DNA of 64,000 nt from Nemertoderma westbladi (GCA_032718475.1 JAUCBJ010001376.1:1-64000), one strand, 5' to 3'. Counted from the stretch's first letter, positions 42,958 to 54,605 are shown. The notes: generated by a model not told the origin, from the sequence alone. Translations and numbers: made by a program.

Positions 42958-43345
42958 GGTAGCGGTTACGAATTTGAGATCCTGGTTACAAATCTTTGTT
43001 TCTAGTTACAAATCTGAGAGCCCTATAACAAATTGGAGTTCCCGGTTACTAATAGGTGTTTCCAGTTACGAATTGGAGTACCTGGTTACAAATCTCTGTT
43101 GCTCATTACAAAAATCAGTATGTTTGGTTACAAATATGAGCACCCTGTCGCAACTTGATAGCCCAGGTTTTACATATCTGAGCACCCAGTTACAAATTCA
43201 ACTGCTCAGTTCCAAATCCAAGTAACCAGTAATAAATCCATACACCCTGTACCAAATCTTAGTATCCATGAGCAGAATAGTCTGCCTAGTTACAAATATG
43301 ACTACTCATTTACAAAATCTGAGTGTCAGTCAACTTTGTATCTGT
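42958..43345. repeat. degenerate minisatellite of about 22-bp units
   Basis: Roughly 17 units follow the pattern GTTACAAATCTGAGTACC with substitutions (for example GGTTACGAATTTGAGATCC, AGTTACAAATCTGAGAGCC). It lies in the intron between EGF exons 2 and 3. The open frame through it is an artefact of repetition. Confidence 0.8.
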
Positions 43346-44013
43346 AACACAACTAATACTTATACTGTATCTGGCACAGGCAAAGAATGTATAAAAAACT
43401 CACATTAATAATGTGTATTAAGAATTGGATCAGTACCTTTAGATTCCCGTTTAAGCCACAGCGGATATATGTTTGGCTTAAATAATTTAATAATTTATAA
43501 TACTGTATAACGCGTGTCTGCTATCTAACTTTGTTCAACTATCATGTTGCCAAAATATAATTAACTTCCCTCTACGAAAATGATCTTAATTAAATACATA
43601 ATTAAATACATACATCAACTATTATAGAGCAGTCAACTCTCTTTCTGTCAGCAGTACTCGAAAACTAAAAATGCATTTCCAGCTTTTCCCTTTAAGCTAA
43701 TTAGACATTCGATTTCATTTGAGTGTGAGAGGCCCATCATCTGGCATGCAACAAATTACAAACACGCAGTAGGCTTTGATAGTGGGTTGTTATTAAAATT
43801 ATCACATTTAAACCATTTGATTTAAATGAAATGCAGAAAATTCAATAAAACTGTGAATGAAATTAGAATATTGATGAATTCGAAGATCCTTTTTAACGAA
43901 TTCATTAAAAAGGCTGTATCTTAGAACTTATATGGTGAATTTGTTCGAAAAGCGCTATCTCAGGTATCCATACCTATACAGTTTTGAAGATAGCACCTTT
44001 TTATTGCCACATG

Positions 44014-44255
44014 ATGATATAGCACCATTTTTCAACCCTACATTTTGTCACAATTTTCGAAAAGTTTTTTTGAAAATTCCATTGCATGAAATATCAATAA
44101 TTGTATAATCTCTATTTTTAAGTTACATCGATATTTTGGGGTTATGATTACGTTGGAATAAATGAAATGGCACGAGACAAGACATCTCCAACTTGCATAT
44201 AACGATGGTGGGTGAAATATTTAGTACCAGCACCAAAGCTTTATGCAAAAAATTC
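44014..44255. repeat. fragment of the piggyBac-like element's interior
   Basis: The segment matches about 40105-40330 of the element at 39932-41331: AGCACCATTTTT, AACCCTAC, TTTTTTGAAAATT, TCTCTATTTTT and the GTGGGTGAAAT...TACCAGCACCAAA core. It is a single diverged copy without TTAA ends. It lies about 60 bp upstream of EGF exon 3. Confidence 0.7.
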
Positions 44256-44313
44256 ATTATGCCAACTTATCCTGGATTTAATTGGGTTACAGAAAATTGA
44301 TTTTATGCTTCAG

Positions 44314-44439
44314 ATATTGATGAATGTATTACCAATACTCACAATTGTCACATTGATGCCAGCTGCACAAATACTAATGGTGGTTTCACATGTGAATGCA
44401 ATAAGGGCTTTTATGGTAATGGTGAAGTCTGCACTTTGG
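44314..44439 (+). CDS. calcium-binding EGF-like exon 3
   Basis: This is a 126-bp phase 1-1 exon between TATGCTTCAG and GTAAGTTAAC. It encodes (D)IDEC, HNC, ASC, FTC, CEC and EVC, six cysteines with the C-x-N-x4-F-x-C pattern ([10 protein letters not shown]), so it is an intact calcium-binding EGF domain one codon longer than exon 1. All three exons share TNT and DIDEC starts and arose by tandem duplication. Downstream, BEL relic D occupies the expected intron or further gene sequence. Confidence 0.9.
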
Positions 44440-45009
44440 GTAAGTTAACCATATAAATAGGCTTAATTTAAATTCTGTAACTATGTGACACCGTATGCAC
44501 TGGCCAAACTAAACTAATCACTGAGTAGTAATACACATTGGGTACGGCAAGATAAAACGAGGCATGTGGCTATCCTGAGTGTAGTCGAGTTTTGGAGCCT
44601 TCGCAGGTTTCACATTAAATTGCTACTCACTTACTTCTGGATCGATCGATGGCATTATAGTAGCCAGTGCGATCGGTGGAGTAGAGGATCCCGAGGACTT
44701 AATTCAGATGGAGACCCCATTAATACCCCACGAGATCGATGGCGACAATGCAGTGTTTAAACAAGGACAGACCGGTGTCTGAGAACCAGTCGAGCAACCC
44801 TACCCTGCAGGGGGAAGGCGAGCTCTGTTCCCAGGCAACAGTGGGAGGTCCCTAACAGTGGGCGATGGGGGAGTGAGGTTGAAACCCGACCTCTGCTTCC
44901 CAGAGACTCCGACTCCATCAGTGGAGCGAGTCTACCTCCTACCTTTAGACAACGACTCTCATAAACGACACGATCCTTAACCACACCGAGTGGATGATGG
45001 CCCCAAAAG
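44440..45009. other. junction between EGF exon 3 and BEL relic D
   Basis: No LTR of the A/E family is present here, so relic D is 5' truncated or has an unrelated LTR. GC content rises after about 44660. Short frames around 44757-45000 may be decayed gag, but no motif supports it. Confidence 0.4.
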
Positions 45010-45740
45010 GAGGACGAAAAGGAGATCGTCGATGATCTGAGGAACAACATCGATGAGATAAGTAGATACTTGAGTAGAATAAACCACCACTTATACAAGG
45101 CAACTCAAATTATTAGTTCGGAGATGGAAGGATTCTACACTGATGAATTTTCAGACGAAAATGAATCCTGTTATATGATCAACACAACTGTGTATCGAGC
45201 ACTTACGTATGAGACCGAAATGGAGGGAGAAGAACCCCGACTGTCTATTCCAGATTGACAGCTCTCTGGTAAAGCGCCAACATCATCTGTCAGTATCCGA
45301 GAGTTTACGTAGTGCAACTGAGGGTCCATGGGATAGGGAAGAGCTTAATAGTGAACGCCCTCCTTGACTCCGGCAGTACAGGCACTTTTATAGATAAAGA
45401 CCTAGCCGAAAATATCTTTGCTGGTCAACCAAAGTTCCGAACCAAACTGAACCTTTCCGGAATTATGCAGGTTGGGAAATCCACGGTATCCACCGATTAT
45501 TACATGGGTTCGTTGTCCACTCCCCAGGATGAACTAGGAGAAAATAGTGTAAGGTCAGTTAAGATGGTGGCGATAAAGAACTTTGCTACTAGCCAAGTGG
45601 AGCCTTACAACTGGGATGAAGATCATTTTGCCCAGCAATACAACATACCTAGATTCAGTACCGATTATCCAGGGGTACAAATATTACTTGGCCAAAATGC
45701 GCACGAGGCGCTTGAGACAATAGAAAAACGGCCTGCTTGA
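45010..45740 (+). pseudogene. gag end and aspartic protease (relic D)
   Basis: About 45010-45258 is a helical, charged segment (EDEKEIVDDLRNNIDEISRY, SSEMEGFYTDEFSDENESCY) ending in a TGA. The frame from 45312 is a retropepsin-type protease: VHGIGKSLIVNALLDSGSTG (active-site LLDSGST), TFIDKDLAENI, VKMVAIKNF and YPGVQILLGQNAHEAL (the ILLG strand). The normal Pao order is gag, protease, RT. Stops between the two parts and after 45740 break the polyprotein. Confidence 0.85.
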
Positions 45741-45799
45741 CCGTGACCACTCCTGACTTACGCGGGAAGAACAAGAGTAGGTTGGTACTTCACTGGTCC

Positions 45800-46995
45800 T
45801 TCCCACAGGACTTTACAAGAAAGACTCCCGAGCGAACAAGTCCATCAAGTAAATGAGTGGGAGGAAGATATAAGTGAAGAAGAAATCCCAGCTGAGGAAA
45901 CCCCATACTCCTCAGATAACGACGATATTCACAATTTATATGACGAGGAAAATACTATTGAACACCTCACTGAGAACCAAACTTGGTTAAACCAAGTTAA
46001 CCTGTATAACCTTATCAGTCAAAGGAACGAACTATTGAGTTATGACGATGAATTAAATGAAGCGGTACAGCGGTATAATAATAAAGTACGCGATGAACAC
46101 GCCGTACGATTCTTTACTCAAGAAGCGGTAGAGCCTAATTCTTACGACAAAGCATTATCTGTCGAAGAAGAGAGAGCCAAGCAGAATCAGGAAACGACCA
46201 CACGTTATCTGAAAGATGAAGGTCGTTATGAGATTGGTCTGCCGTTCCGACGGAGAGAACCCAGCTTCGTGAATAACCGAACTTTAGCGGAAAAAAGAAT
46301 CGCGCAACTTCATCAGCGTTTGACGGCTAACGATGGAGCCAAAGAAATGTATAAAACTCAATTGAAGAAGTTTATAGACAAGGGATACGCGGAGCGGCAC
46401 CCATAACGGAAAGAATGTATTATTTGACACATCATTACGTTCCCAAGCCCGGTAAACCAAATGAAGTCCGGGTAGTGTTTGACGGCTCCGCCCTTTATAT
46501 GGGACAATCCCTAAATTCTGAACTGTTGCCGGGACCCAACTTACTCCAATCTTTGTTGGGAATATTACTACGACTGCGGCAATATTCGATCGCCTCCGCT
46601 TCGGATATTGAAGGCATGTTTCTACAAGTTAAAGCGTTAGCTAGGGATCGAGACAGTCTACGATTTCTGTGGTGGCCTGAAGGAGACCTCAACCGAAAAC
46701 CAGTAGAGTACTGGATGACAATCCAGGCTTTCGGGATCATTTCGAGCCCTCGAACGCTTGTTCGGTAGTGCGTACCACTGCCGATGACAACAGAGACGCC
46801 TTCTCTAAAGCGGTTATCAACAACATCAAACGGGATATTTACATGGACGACAATTTAAAGTCCCTCCCATCGGTGGAAGAAGCAATCGCTGTTGCCAAGG
46901 GAATGGTCGAGTGCTTACAATGAGGTGGATTTCGCCTAACCAAATTCACTAGTAACTCCCGTTAGTTCCTGGAATCGATCCCAGTAGAAGACCGA
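45800..46995 (+). pseudogene. Pao reverse transcriptase (relic D)
   Basis: The N-terminal part (acidic EDISEEEIPAEETPY, then GLPFRRREPSFVNNRTLAEK and KFIDKGYAERHP) is shifted by 1 bp near 46406 into YYLTHHYVPKPGKPNEVRVV, FDGSALYMGQSLNSELLPGP and SASDIEGMFLQV (first catalytic Asp). Then come DSLRFLWWPEG and MTIQAFGIISSP. A further shift near 46750 leads to DIYMDDNLKS, the catalytic YMDD box, and GGFRLTKFTSN. The last part has an in-frame TGA at 46921 and TAG at 46963. All palm motifs survive, so decay is recent relative to domain divergence. Confidence 0.92.
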
Positions 46996-47016
46996 GGTGT
47001 TAAAGATCTTGACCTC

Positions 47017-47997
47017 ATGAAGGACGATCTTCCAGAAACCAAAACTCTTGGATTAAAATGGGACACGGAGAGAGATATCCTATTCTTTCAATTGAAGCAA
47101 CGAGACAATCCAGTTACAACTAAACGGATTTGTCTAAGTATCCTGAGCACTTATTTCGATCCATTGGGATTCATTAGCCCAGTCATACTAGTTGCTCGGA
47201 GCTTAGTACAACAATTGTGGCTCGAAAACCACTCGTGGGATGATCCACTCAAGGGAGAACTGCTAAAGAAGTGGATGAAATGGGAAGATTCTTTACCATC
47301 TATCGAGAACTTTAAGATTTCCCGCTCATATTTCGGTCACATTCTCCCCACGTATTCCTATCAACTCCATGTTTTTGGAGACACCAGCGATATGGGAATA
47401 GGTATAGTAGCCTACCTGAGGGTTGAAACTCCTGATGGAATTAAGGTTTCATTAGTCGCCTCTAAGGCCCTAATAAACAACAAACTAGGAGTTCCCCGAG
47501 TGGAGTTAAAGGCGGCTCTATACGCTACAGCTATCGGCCGGAATGTAATGGAACAGATTGACTATCCACTAGAGAAAAATGTCTATTGGACTGATGATTT
47601 ACTCATTCTGGAGTATATAACTAATGAAGTCTGTCAATTCAGCGTCTTTGTTACCAACAGAGTAGCCATTATACTCAGTCGCTCTAATATAGATCAATGG
47701 AGACATTGCCCTGGGACAATAATTCCAGCTGACATAGCTTCCAGAGGAGCAACTCCTCAAGAATTGATAGATACTCCAGACTGGTTAGGTGGACCCAACT
47801 TCCTGAGTAAAGAAGAGGAGGAATGGCCCCCTCATCTCACCACGGCAGAGATCAGACAAGCCATGGGAGCGGAGAAAGTCAAACCAAAAACCCAGACGAG
47901 TAAATCAAAGCTGTTTAAGCCAGCGCTAGATCTGTCTGTGCTACACACCGCCGGTGACGCCACTGTAGATCTAAACTCACCCGTGGATGATACCTGA
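47017..47997 (+). pseudogene. Pao RNase H region (relic D)
   Basis: The frame carries LGLKWDTERDILFFQLKQRD, YFDPLGFISPVILVARSLVQ, the RNase H core LHVFGDTSDMGIGIVAYLRV (first Asp in FGDTS), VPRVELKAALYA (Glu) and NVYWTDDLLILEYI (Asp), then FVTNRVAIIL and WRHCPGTIIPADIASRG. The domain removes RNA from the RNA-DNA hybrid during reverse transcription. It ends in a TGA, beyond which the same frame continues into integrase without any indel, so the stop is a point mutation. Confidence 0.93.
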
Positions 47998-49707
47998 GCT
48001 ATAAATAAATCCGTTATGGAAATCAGGGAAAGAGACTGGAAATCTGGAACACCAGAAGTCTCGCAAGGACTCTCTCCTCTCCTACAAAGAGCGATAGATC
48101 ATTATAGCTCCTGGAATCAGCTTTGAAAGGCCATTGTGTATCTGAAAAGATGTTTCCATCATCACTATTCCAGGACGAAGATCGCTAATGATACCGCTCC
48201 AGTAGTAGCTGAAAAGGTCCATGCCACTAAAGACCTTCCCACTTATAGAGTGTCTGATAGGTTTCTGACTGAGAAGATCAGTTACCCAGAACATGATGAT
48301 ACCAACAAGCAGTTACTGAGACTCCTGCAATGTTACGAGGATTCCGATAAGTATTTCCTGTTGTTGAGAATTCCACAGATGCGCTTAAGGGATCATTTCT
48401 CTAGCACATTGATAGATGGGTTAATACGTGTTGGAGGGAGATTAACCAATGCTCCATTGTCCTTTGACACTAAGTTTCCCATACTCATTAGAAATCTTGA
48501 AATACAAATCAAGATGATCGTAGATGTTCACAGTAAGCTTTACCATGCTGGTAGAGAATGAGTTCTTAACGAAATTCGAACTCGCTATTATTTCCATAAG
48601 CCCCGTAGAGCTCTAAACCAAGTTCTTAGGAACTGTATACCCTGTAGGAAAGCATTTAGTAGGCCTTTAACACAGCGAGAGGCAGAATTACCTAGGGAAC
48701 AAGTAAGCTGTTATGAACCACCCTTTACTAATACTGGTGTGGATTTATTTGGCCCTATTGAAGTATATCGTGCTAGGACTATAGTCAAGCAATGGTGCGT
48801 CATCTTTGTCTGTATGACTTGTAGAGTGATCCATCTAGATATGGTGAACGATCTATCTACCAACAGCTTCATACTGAGCTTACACCGACAAATCGCTCGT
48901 TTTGGGACTAGCAACACAATGAGATCTGACAAAGGAACTAATTTCATTGGCGCCAATAACGAGATCAAAGCTTACGTAAAGGATTGGAACCAAAGACAGG
49001 TGGACGATCAGCTATGAATAACAGTATCTAGCTGGACCTTCAACGCCACCGACGCCCCTTGGTGGGGAGGAAGTTGGGAGAGACTCATACGTAGCGTAAA
49101 GACCGCATTTCACTTTATAGTGCCGTGTCGCGCATATCTCACCGACGAACTTTTGCGGATGTTAATGGAAGAAATCACCGCCTATCTCAACGAGAGACCG
49201 CTTATGCCAGTCTCATCTAGTCCCAACGGCCTAGAAGCGCTAACACCCGCGCATTTCCTACTAAAGAAACCTGTAGCCATGCTCCTGCAATCGAAAATAA
49301 CAGACGGAGACGAATACTGCCGACAAACTTGGCAACTTATGCAGTTATTATCCCATCGTTTCGCTAACCATTTCGAAAAACATTATCTTCCTACGCTACA
49401 ACTTCGAACAAAGTGGTTTGCGCAGCAAGAAAACGTCAGCGCCGGAGACATGGTCCTTATCGTGGAATCAGATCTTCCCCGTAAGAGGTGGCAGACAGGT
49501 CGTATCATCGAGACTCATATATCTGATGATGGTTTAGTGCGATCGGTAGAACTCGTCGTCATGCGACGTAACTTTAAGAAACCTGGAATTGTGTTCGAAA
49601 CGCAACAAATTAATCGCCGGTTGGTCGTTTATGTTTACTGGAAAGAGACCGAGAGTTGTCCGGTAACTATGGAAGGCAAGAGACTCTTCCCACGACCACC
49701 TCCCTAA
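47998..49707 (+). pseudogene. Pao integrase (relic D)
   Basis: One frame runs from 47998 to 49707 with three in-frame TGA codons (48124, 48559, 49015) and no indel. It includes the HHCC zinc-binding region (VDVHSKLYHAG, then CIPCRKAF), the catalytic core with TGVDLFGPIEV (Asp), RSDKGTNFIGANNEI (Asp) and WWGGSWERLIRSVK (Glu), then YLNERPL, LTPAHFLLKK and the C-terminal domain (GDMVLIVESDLPRKRWQTGR, ISDDGLVRSVELVV). All catalytic residues are present. It differs greatly in sequence from the integrase pieces of A and C, so these are different BEL families. Confidence 0.93.
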
Positions 49708-51250
49708 TCCAACAAACATCTAGGGACTCCGCAATGTAACAGCGTTTAGAGTGGGTGTGTGACTACATTATTTTATTTTTTATTTTTATATTTATGTATG
49801 TATTATTATGTAATTTTATTATTATTATCGTTTTCTTTAATTTTATTTAGTAGAATAATATTTTAACGATTATTCAGTATATTAGTGCAATATATTCGTG
49901 TTTTATTACTTAATTACATAATATAATATATTTCGTTTAAAGGCGAGAAATAATTCATTTTCTCTTTCCTTACTGTCCGTATCATACTATAAATACATGA
50001 CTACAGTAAGATGAAATGTCAGTACTTGTTAAAGTACAATACCGCCCCTACTATACTTAAGTATTATTGGTAAGTAGAGTATTAGGAATGCAAAGTTCAG
50101 ATCCTCGTGTCTCGGCTAAACCAAGCTCTGGGTAGACCTTGGAAACGACTTGCCTCTTCTCACTGACATTGCTTCTTGCAATATTGCTCTCATACCATAT
50201 CTTAAATAATACATATAGTAGAATGATGTCCATTTAACAGTAGCATTGAAGCGCAAAAATAAATCTGTTAAACCCTTTGACCATCTGAAATTCTAGTCGA
50301 TTAAGATATCACGGCACCCATCCTCTAAAATTCTAGTCGATTAAGATATCGTAGTACTTACCGATACTCTTAAAAGGCAAAATTCTGGAATTAAGGATCC
50401 TAGTCCCCAGACATGTTCTGGAATAAAATTGTGTCTATTTTAATATCAAATAATAAAATTCACGGGAATAAATTTTAAATTCATATCCTCTCATGAATTT
50501 AATAAATTGTCATTTTATACAATTTATAAACATTCTCAAAATTCCGTTAATTAATATATCATGGGAGCGGAGATTCACCCTATTAAAGTACATCAATGTG
50601 AGAGAATCTCCAGTGTACAGTCAATAGCCGATAAAATTCAAAAATTATGTATAAGGGGAATATTGACAATTAAACAGTCACTATTAAATAGCATCCCAGA
50701 TCTGTATGCATGAGAAATACCCTAATTCTACCTCTAGCTTTGCATAATGTCACCATAGTAACAACCACGCTAGAATTAGAAGTGAGTTAAAAGAACAATA
50801 GAAAGCTTGCCCCATTGAATAGCATGCGGAATAAATAGCACCTTGCTAGTATCTAGGGATACATAATAATAACGTGGTATTCTGGAAGGCATTTGACTAA
50901 TGGACAAATGGCCCTAATTTGTACAAATTGCGGCAGGAATGTGGAATTTGTGTATTTATAGGTGAATGTTGCTACTAAAGTGTGTTTACAGTAGCGAGTC
51001 GCAGTTGTGAAAGTTACTCTGCATCTGTAGCAAGTACCTCCAGTATATCCAAGCCCTTGGGACGGACTGTGGAGTGACTCACGCTGGTTATTGTTGTCAT
51101 TGTATAGTTACTACGTTGGCGAGAGGCACAGCGACGACAGTACATCAGCGCTGGGGATCTCATGCTGTCTGGGATCATAGAGGGGGAGGCAGCGACGCCC
51201 GCTAGCCTTATTATTATTAACTATAATATCGATAAACTCATATAACAGCT
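49708..51250. other. AT-rich spacer between integrase and accessory ORFs (relic D)
   Basis: No ORF is supported. AATTCTAGTCGATTAAGATA is present twice in a tandem duplication of about 53 bp near 50290-50355. The last 250 bp before 51251 are less AT-rich and could hold a promoter or splice signals for the accessory ORFs. A comparable spacer separates integrase from accessory ORF in relics A (about 1.0 kb) and C (about 1.2 kb). Confidence 0.5.
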
Positions 51251-51649
51251 ATGACTGAGTTGATAGAAGATGATCTTGGTATCAGGGAGCGATATACCCT
51301 ACCACTGCAAGCGTTTGTTGATAGTTTGATAACTGGCGACGCTAGTCAACACACGACGGAAGACGATGACCGTTATATCGAACCGCCAATGTCAAAAGAA
51401 CAGCTCAAGCGTGAATTGGACTATCGGAAATTCACCGCTCGCTATACGCATCGTAATGGTACGTATATGGACTTCTTAACTACTGGTCATCCTATCGATT
51501 TACACAATACGGACGATGTAGACACTAAAAGGGAAATGATTCTATTTAAATATCATGCCCAGCGGAGTTGGAATGATAAACTGAGAATTGAACAAGAAAA
51601 TTATATTCGAAACCGACTCGAAAGAGAGAATGTGGAAGAATGTTTTTAA
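51251..51649 (+). CDS. charged accessory ORF (copy D)
   Basis: The frame has 132 residues starting MTELIEDDLGIRERYTLPLQ. It is rich in Asp, Glu, Arg and Tyr (TTEDDDRYIEPPMSKEQLKR, RIEQENYIRNRLERENVEE). PIDLHNTDDVDTKREMI resembles VIDLNTNF...RRERM of the ORF at 26768-27331 in relic B. No catalytic or binding motif is recognised. It opens the accessory region of relic D, where an exonuclease-like ORF would be expected next but was not found. Confidence 0.5.
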   Translation: MTELIEDDLGIRERYTLPLQAFVDSLITGDASQHTTEDDDRYIEPPMSKEQLKRELDYRKFTARYTHRNGTYMDFLTTGHPIDLHNTDDVDTKREMILFKYHAQRSWNDKLRIEQENYIRNRLERENVEECF

Positions 51650-52425
51650 AAGACAAGTGGAGGGAAATCAGCTGGAGAAAAACCATACAGTAATGTCCAG
51701 GGTCCAAAATGTGAATAGTTTTCCCCGGGGCGCGGGTGCTCGCAGGCAGTCTCCTTCGGGAGGCCTCTTACCTCATCCTCTTCCTGCAATTATTGTGATC
51801 AGTGTCACAATAAAAGAGTAAGAATGAGTAATGACGTGAAAGGAAAACATGCCCATTGTGGTATCTTATAGATACTATCCCCAAATCCTTCCTCCTTCCT
51901 ACCACTACTCTCCCTCTACCCATCGCTATCTATCGAGGATATAAGACGTTGATAGAGAAACACTCTTCCCCCCATCTTTTCTACCCAAAGCGCTTGGAGC
52001 TTTCGGGAGAATATCGACCCATCATTGCTATATCGTGATATTGATCATACCTCCTCCTACTAAACCTCCCCATCGTTTACTATTGATCTGGATGCTTATA
52101 TTGGTATCCATACCTCCTGTTTGTGTACCATCGTGTTGGTATTTATAATATCAACCTCCACCCCTCTTGTTGTTGATTGGATAATCAACTATCAATAATT
52201 TCCTCAAGTCCATGGCCATTGATACAAGGACTGAAAGGACACAATAATAGTCTGTGAACAACTGGTACCATTATGTGTCATAAATCTGGTTGTTCACCTT
52301 CCTTAGTGCTTGGGAATAAATTCAGTTTGAGATAGCCATCGAATGTTGAATCCTCTTACTGAGATCGTATTTCTGCCTATTTCTGAATATATATGACATA
52401 GGCCTTCCCTGGCCCTATATCATCA
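51650..52425 (+). other. gap where an exonuclease-like ORF would be expected (relic D)
   Basis: The 776 bp between the charged ORF and the zinc-knuckle ORF has no DxEG or KVGS-type block in any frame I read. Around 51724-51780 it is GC-rich; the rest is pyrimidine-rich. The exonuclease-like ORF has either been deleted or was never in this family. Confidence 0.45.
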
Positions 52426-53780
52426 ATGGAAGACATATTAAGTGAATACAATAAATTCATCAGATTCGAATGCTTTAGGCGCTTTCTGACTCCATTCCAC
52501 AATGTTGATAGTCAGTTCAAGGACTGCGCTTTGACTAAGCTCAGCTTAAGAGACTCAGCTGCTGAGAAGTTGGACAGCGCTGGATTCGCCATTTTTAAGG
52601 ACGTTTGTATACATAACCTACATTCATCTGTCATACAAAGATCCCGAATCTCCACTGGTTATTCTATTGTGGAAGTTCAAACAGTGGGTTCACTTGAGGA
52701 AACAGCTGCGCCTATCTCAGCTGTGCAAGTGGAAGAAGAACCAATTTGCTTGGAATCCGAAGAGATTCAACCCACAGCGCCTAGGAGTAGCGACAATGAT
52801 TATGTGTTAGAATGGTATCAGGGTCCACAATGTCTCACGGCATATGATTATCAGCATGCCAATTACATTTCTAGGAAACGTTGCCGATTATGTGCATCAC
52901 GAGACCACTTTACCCCGGTGGACTCCAGCGAACCCTGCTCCTAATTTAAAGATCAACCTATTATGGAGATTTATTGTGCGTATTGTAGACTCAACAATCT
53001 ACACATCTTCGCCGTCTGTCCTCAATTTATGACTCAATGTCACCATTGTCAGTTCAAAGGACATGCAAGTTTCGATTGCCCTTTCAACCGGAGAGCGTAG
53101 ACGAAACAGTTACCCTGCGCTACATCATAGCTTGGGAAGCTAACGCGGATCTCCATTGCGAATCACATAACCGATACTATCCAGCGTTTCACCCATAGCT
53201 CTTTGCATCCATCGAACAAAATTCTCGCATTCCTAGTTACGAACTGATGAAGCATGTTGGCGAGAATATTTCAACTAAATATGTTCGCAAGTATCTTAGG
53301 AATATTAATCCCAATAACCTGAATTCCTATAACTTGATCAACTTCATCCGTCAAGATCAGGAATACGGCGACTTGTTCATAAACTCGCATCCTGAATTAC
53401 AAGAAATTCATAGACAACCATATGAATATAAAGCCAGAGAACGCAAATTAGAGAGAACAATCAAACCGCGGAAATTTCTCACTACACACGGTCAACCTAA
53501 AGCTGTCGTACAAACGACCCATCAAGGACCGGTAAGAGCTGCCGTCCTGAAACGAGCTCTAAAGGTTGTTCACCCTCGTTCCACCGATGTTGATATCGAT
53601 CAACCAGGTACCTCGACCGGCGGATACACCGACCGTAATCCAAAACCTTCTGATGCAATTGTATTGCACCCTTCCCCCAGGAGTTATAGCCCTCCTAGTA
53701 AAGTGGCTCGTCCCAAAGAGAAAAAGACTCTTACTAGTCTCAAAAAACTTCGTAAACGCCGTTCACGAAAGAAGGACTGA
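52426..53780 (+). pseudogene. triple zinc-knuckle accessory protein (copy D)
   Basis: The first frame (172 residues from 52426) ends with YVLEWYQGPQCLTAYDYQ and knuckle one (CRLCASRDHFTPVDSSEPC). Past a stop at 52944, in a shifted frame, come CAYCRLNNLHIFAVC and CHHCQFKGHASFDC, the second and third knuckles. Past another break at 53100 a third frame gives IIAWEANADLHCESHNRYYP, IPSYELMKHVGE and YVRKYLRNIN, matching WED.AD.H, YQELM and IRSYFRQLN of copy B, and runs to 53780 with a very basic end (KKLRKRRSRKKD). Nucleic-acid binding is the likely role. At least three breaks make it a pseudogene. Confidence 0.7.
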
Positions 53781-54384
53781 TAGTTTAGAGTATTTTTGTA
53801 TTTTAGAAACTGTGATTTTTTATATATTATAGACTTAAATCCCATTTTCTGGGAGCGGTGTAAAAGCTTTTGCAGACATAACAAGTCATTTTTACGCAAT
53901 GCGCAGAATACTCTAAAATAGCCCTAAAATTGTTCAACTACGCGTCAGAAAGAAATTAGAACCAAGATGACGTAATCTGTCAGCTGATTCTTTGTGTACG
54001 TGGAGATCTCTTTGTTCCAGCTTATTTCAGCCAATCAGAGCAATCTTCCCAGTTATGCCAGTAGAGACCTACCTGAGGAAACTGACGCATGCGCAGTTAT
54101 CGTTTTTCTGAGAATTAGATTCTTCTCAGAATTCTGTACCAAGTACGGTCGTTTCAGACTTTAGCCCAAGAACATCTGATGAATGGAGTTATATGGACGT
54201 AAATCTATTAACTGAATCACCATTTCAATTCATACAAACATAACATAACTACTCAATACGACGCATTGCACCAAACTGAACTTCATGAACACATACTGAC
54301 TGATCACCGCACTGTTTTACTGCTGTTTTATATTGTGTTAATTGTTGTTTATATTAATGGATGTTATATTTAGAGAATACCGAT
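53781..54384. other. 3' flank of relic D, no gene seen
   Basis: No ORF or terminal repeat is recognised. Short direct words such as TACGCGTC (53939) and GCATGCGCA (about 54087) occur singly. The sequence could be 3' UTR of relic D. Confidence 0.4.
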
Positions 54385-54605
54385 AAATAATTGTAAACCC
54401 CTCAATCTTCTTGATTACTGAGGTAAGCGGAGAAAGAGTTTACCGGTAGCAACTGCGACTTAAATTATAGTGGTTTTTATGTGAATTAAATGCTATTTCA
54501 TAATCCCTACGTGTATCAGTTGCAATCCTCCTTGCCTTATATATGATCAAAATCAGTGATGGTCGGCAAATTAGTGTGAATCAGTGTAAATTAGTGTGAA
54601 GTCGT
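54385..54605. repeat. interspersed repeat shared with 37300-37500
   Basis: See 37300-37500 for the shared blocks. This copy ends in GTGTGAATCAGTGTAAATTA-type short repeats and is not followed by LINE coding sequence. Confidence 0.8.

Larger units (their letters stand above)
45010..53780 (+). mobile_element. BEL/Pao relic D: protease, RT, RNase H, integrase and accessory ORFs
   Basis: On the plus strand: end of gag and protease (45010-45740), RT (45800-46995), RNase H (47017-47997), integrase (47998-49707), AT-rich spacer (49708-51250), charged ORF (51251-51649) and zinc-knuckle protein (52426-53780). No 5' LTR was found. The LTR at 55822-56422 is downstream in the same orientation, but its flank resembles element E, so ownership is uncertain. 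Confidence 0.8.

Noticed and set aside
46921-49017. UGA recoding or readthrough in BEL pol
   Set aside because: Relics also contain frameshifts, TAG and TAA, and missing domains. CpG decay explains the bias without a non-standard code.
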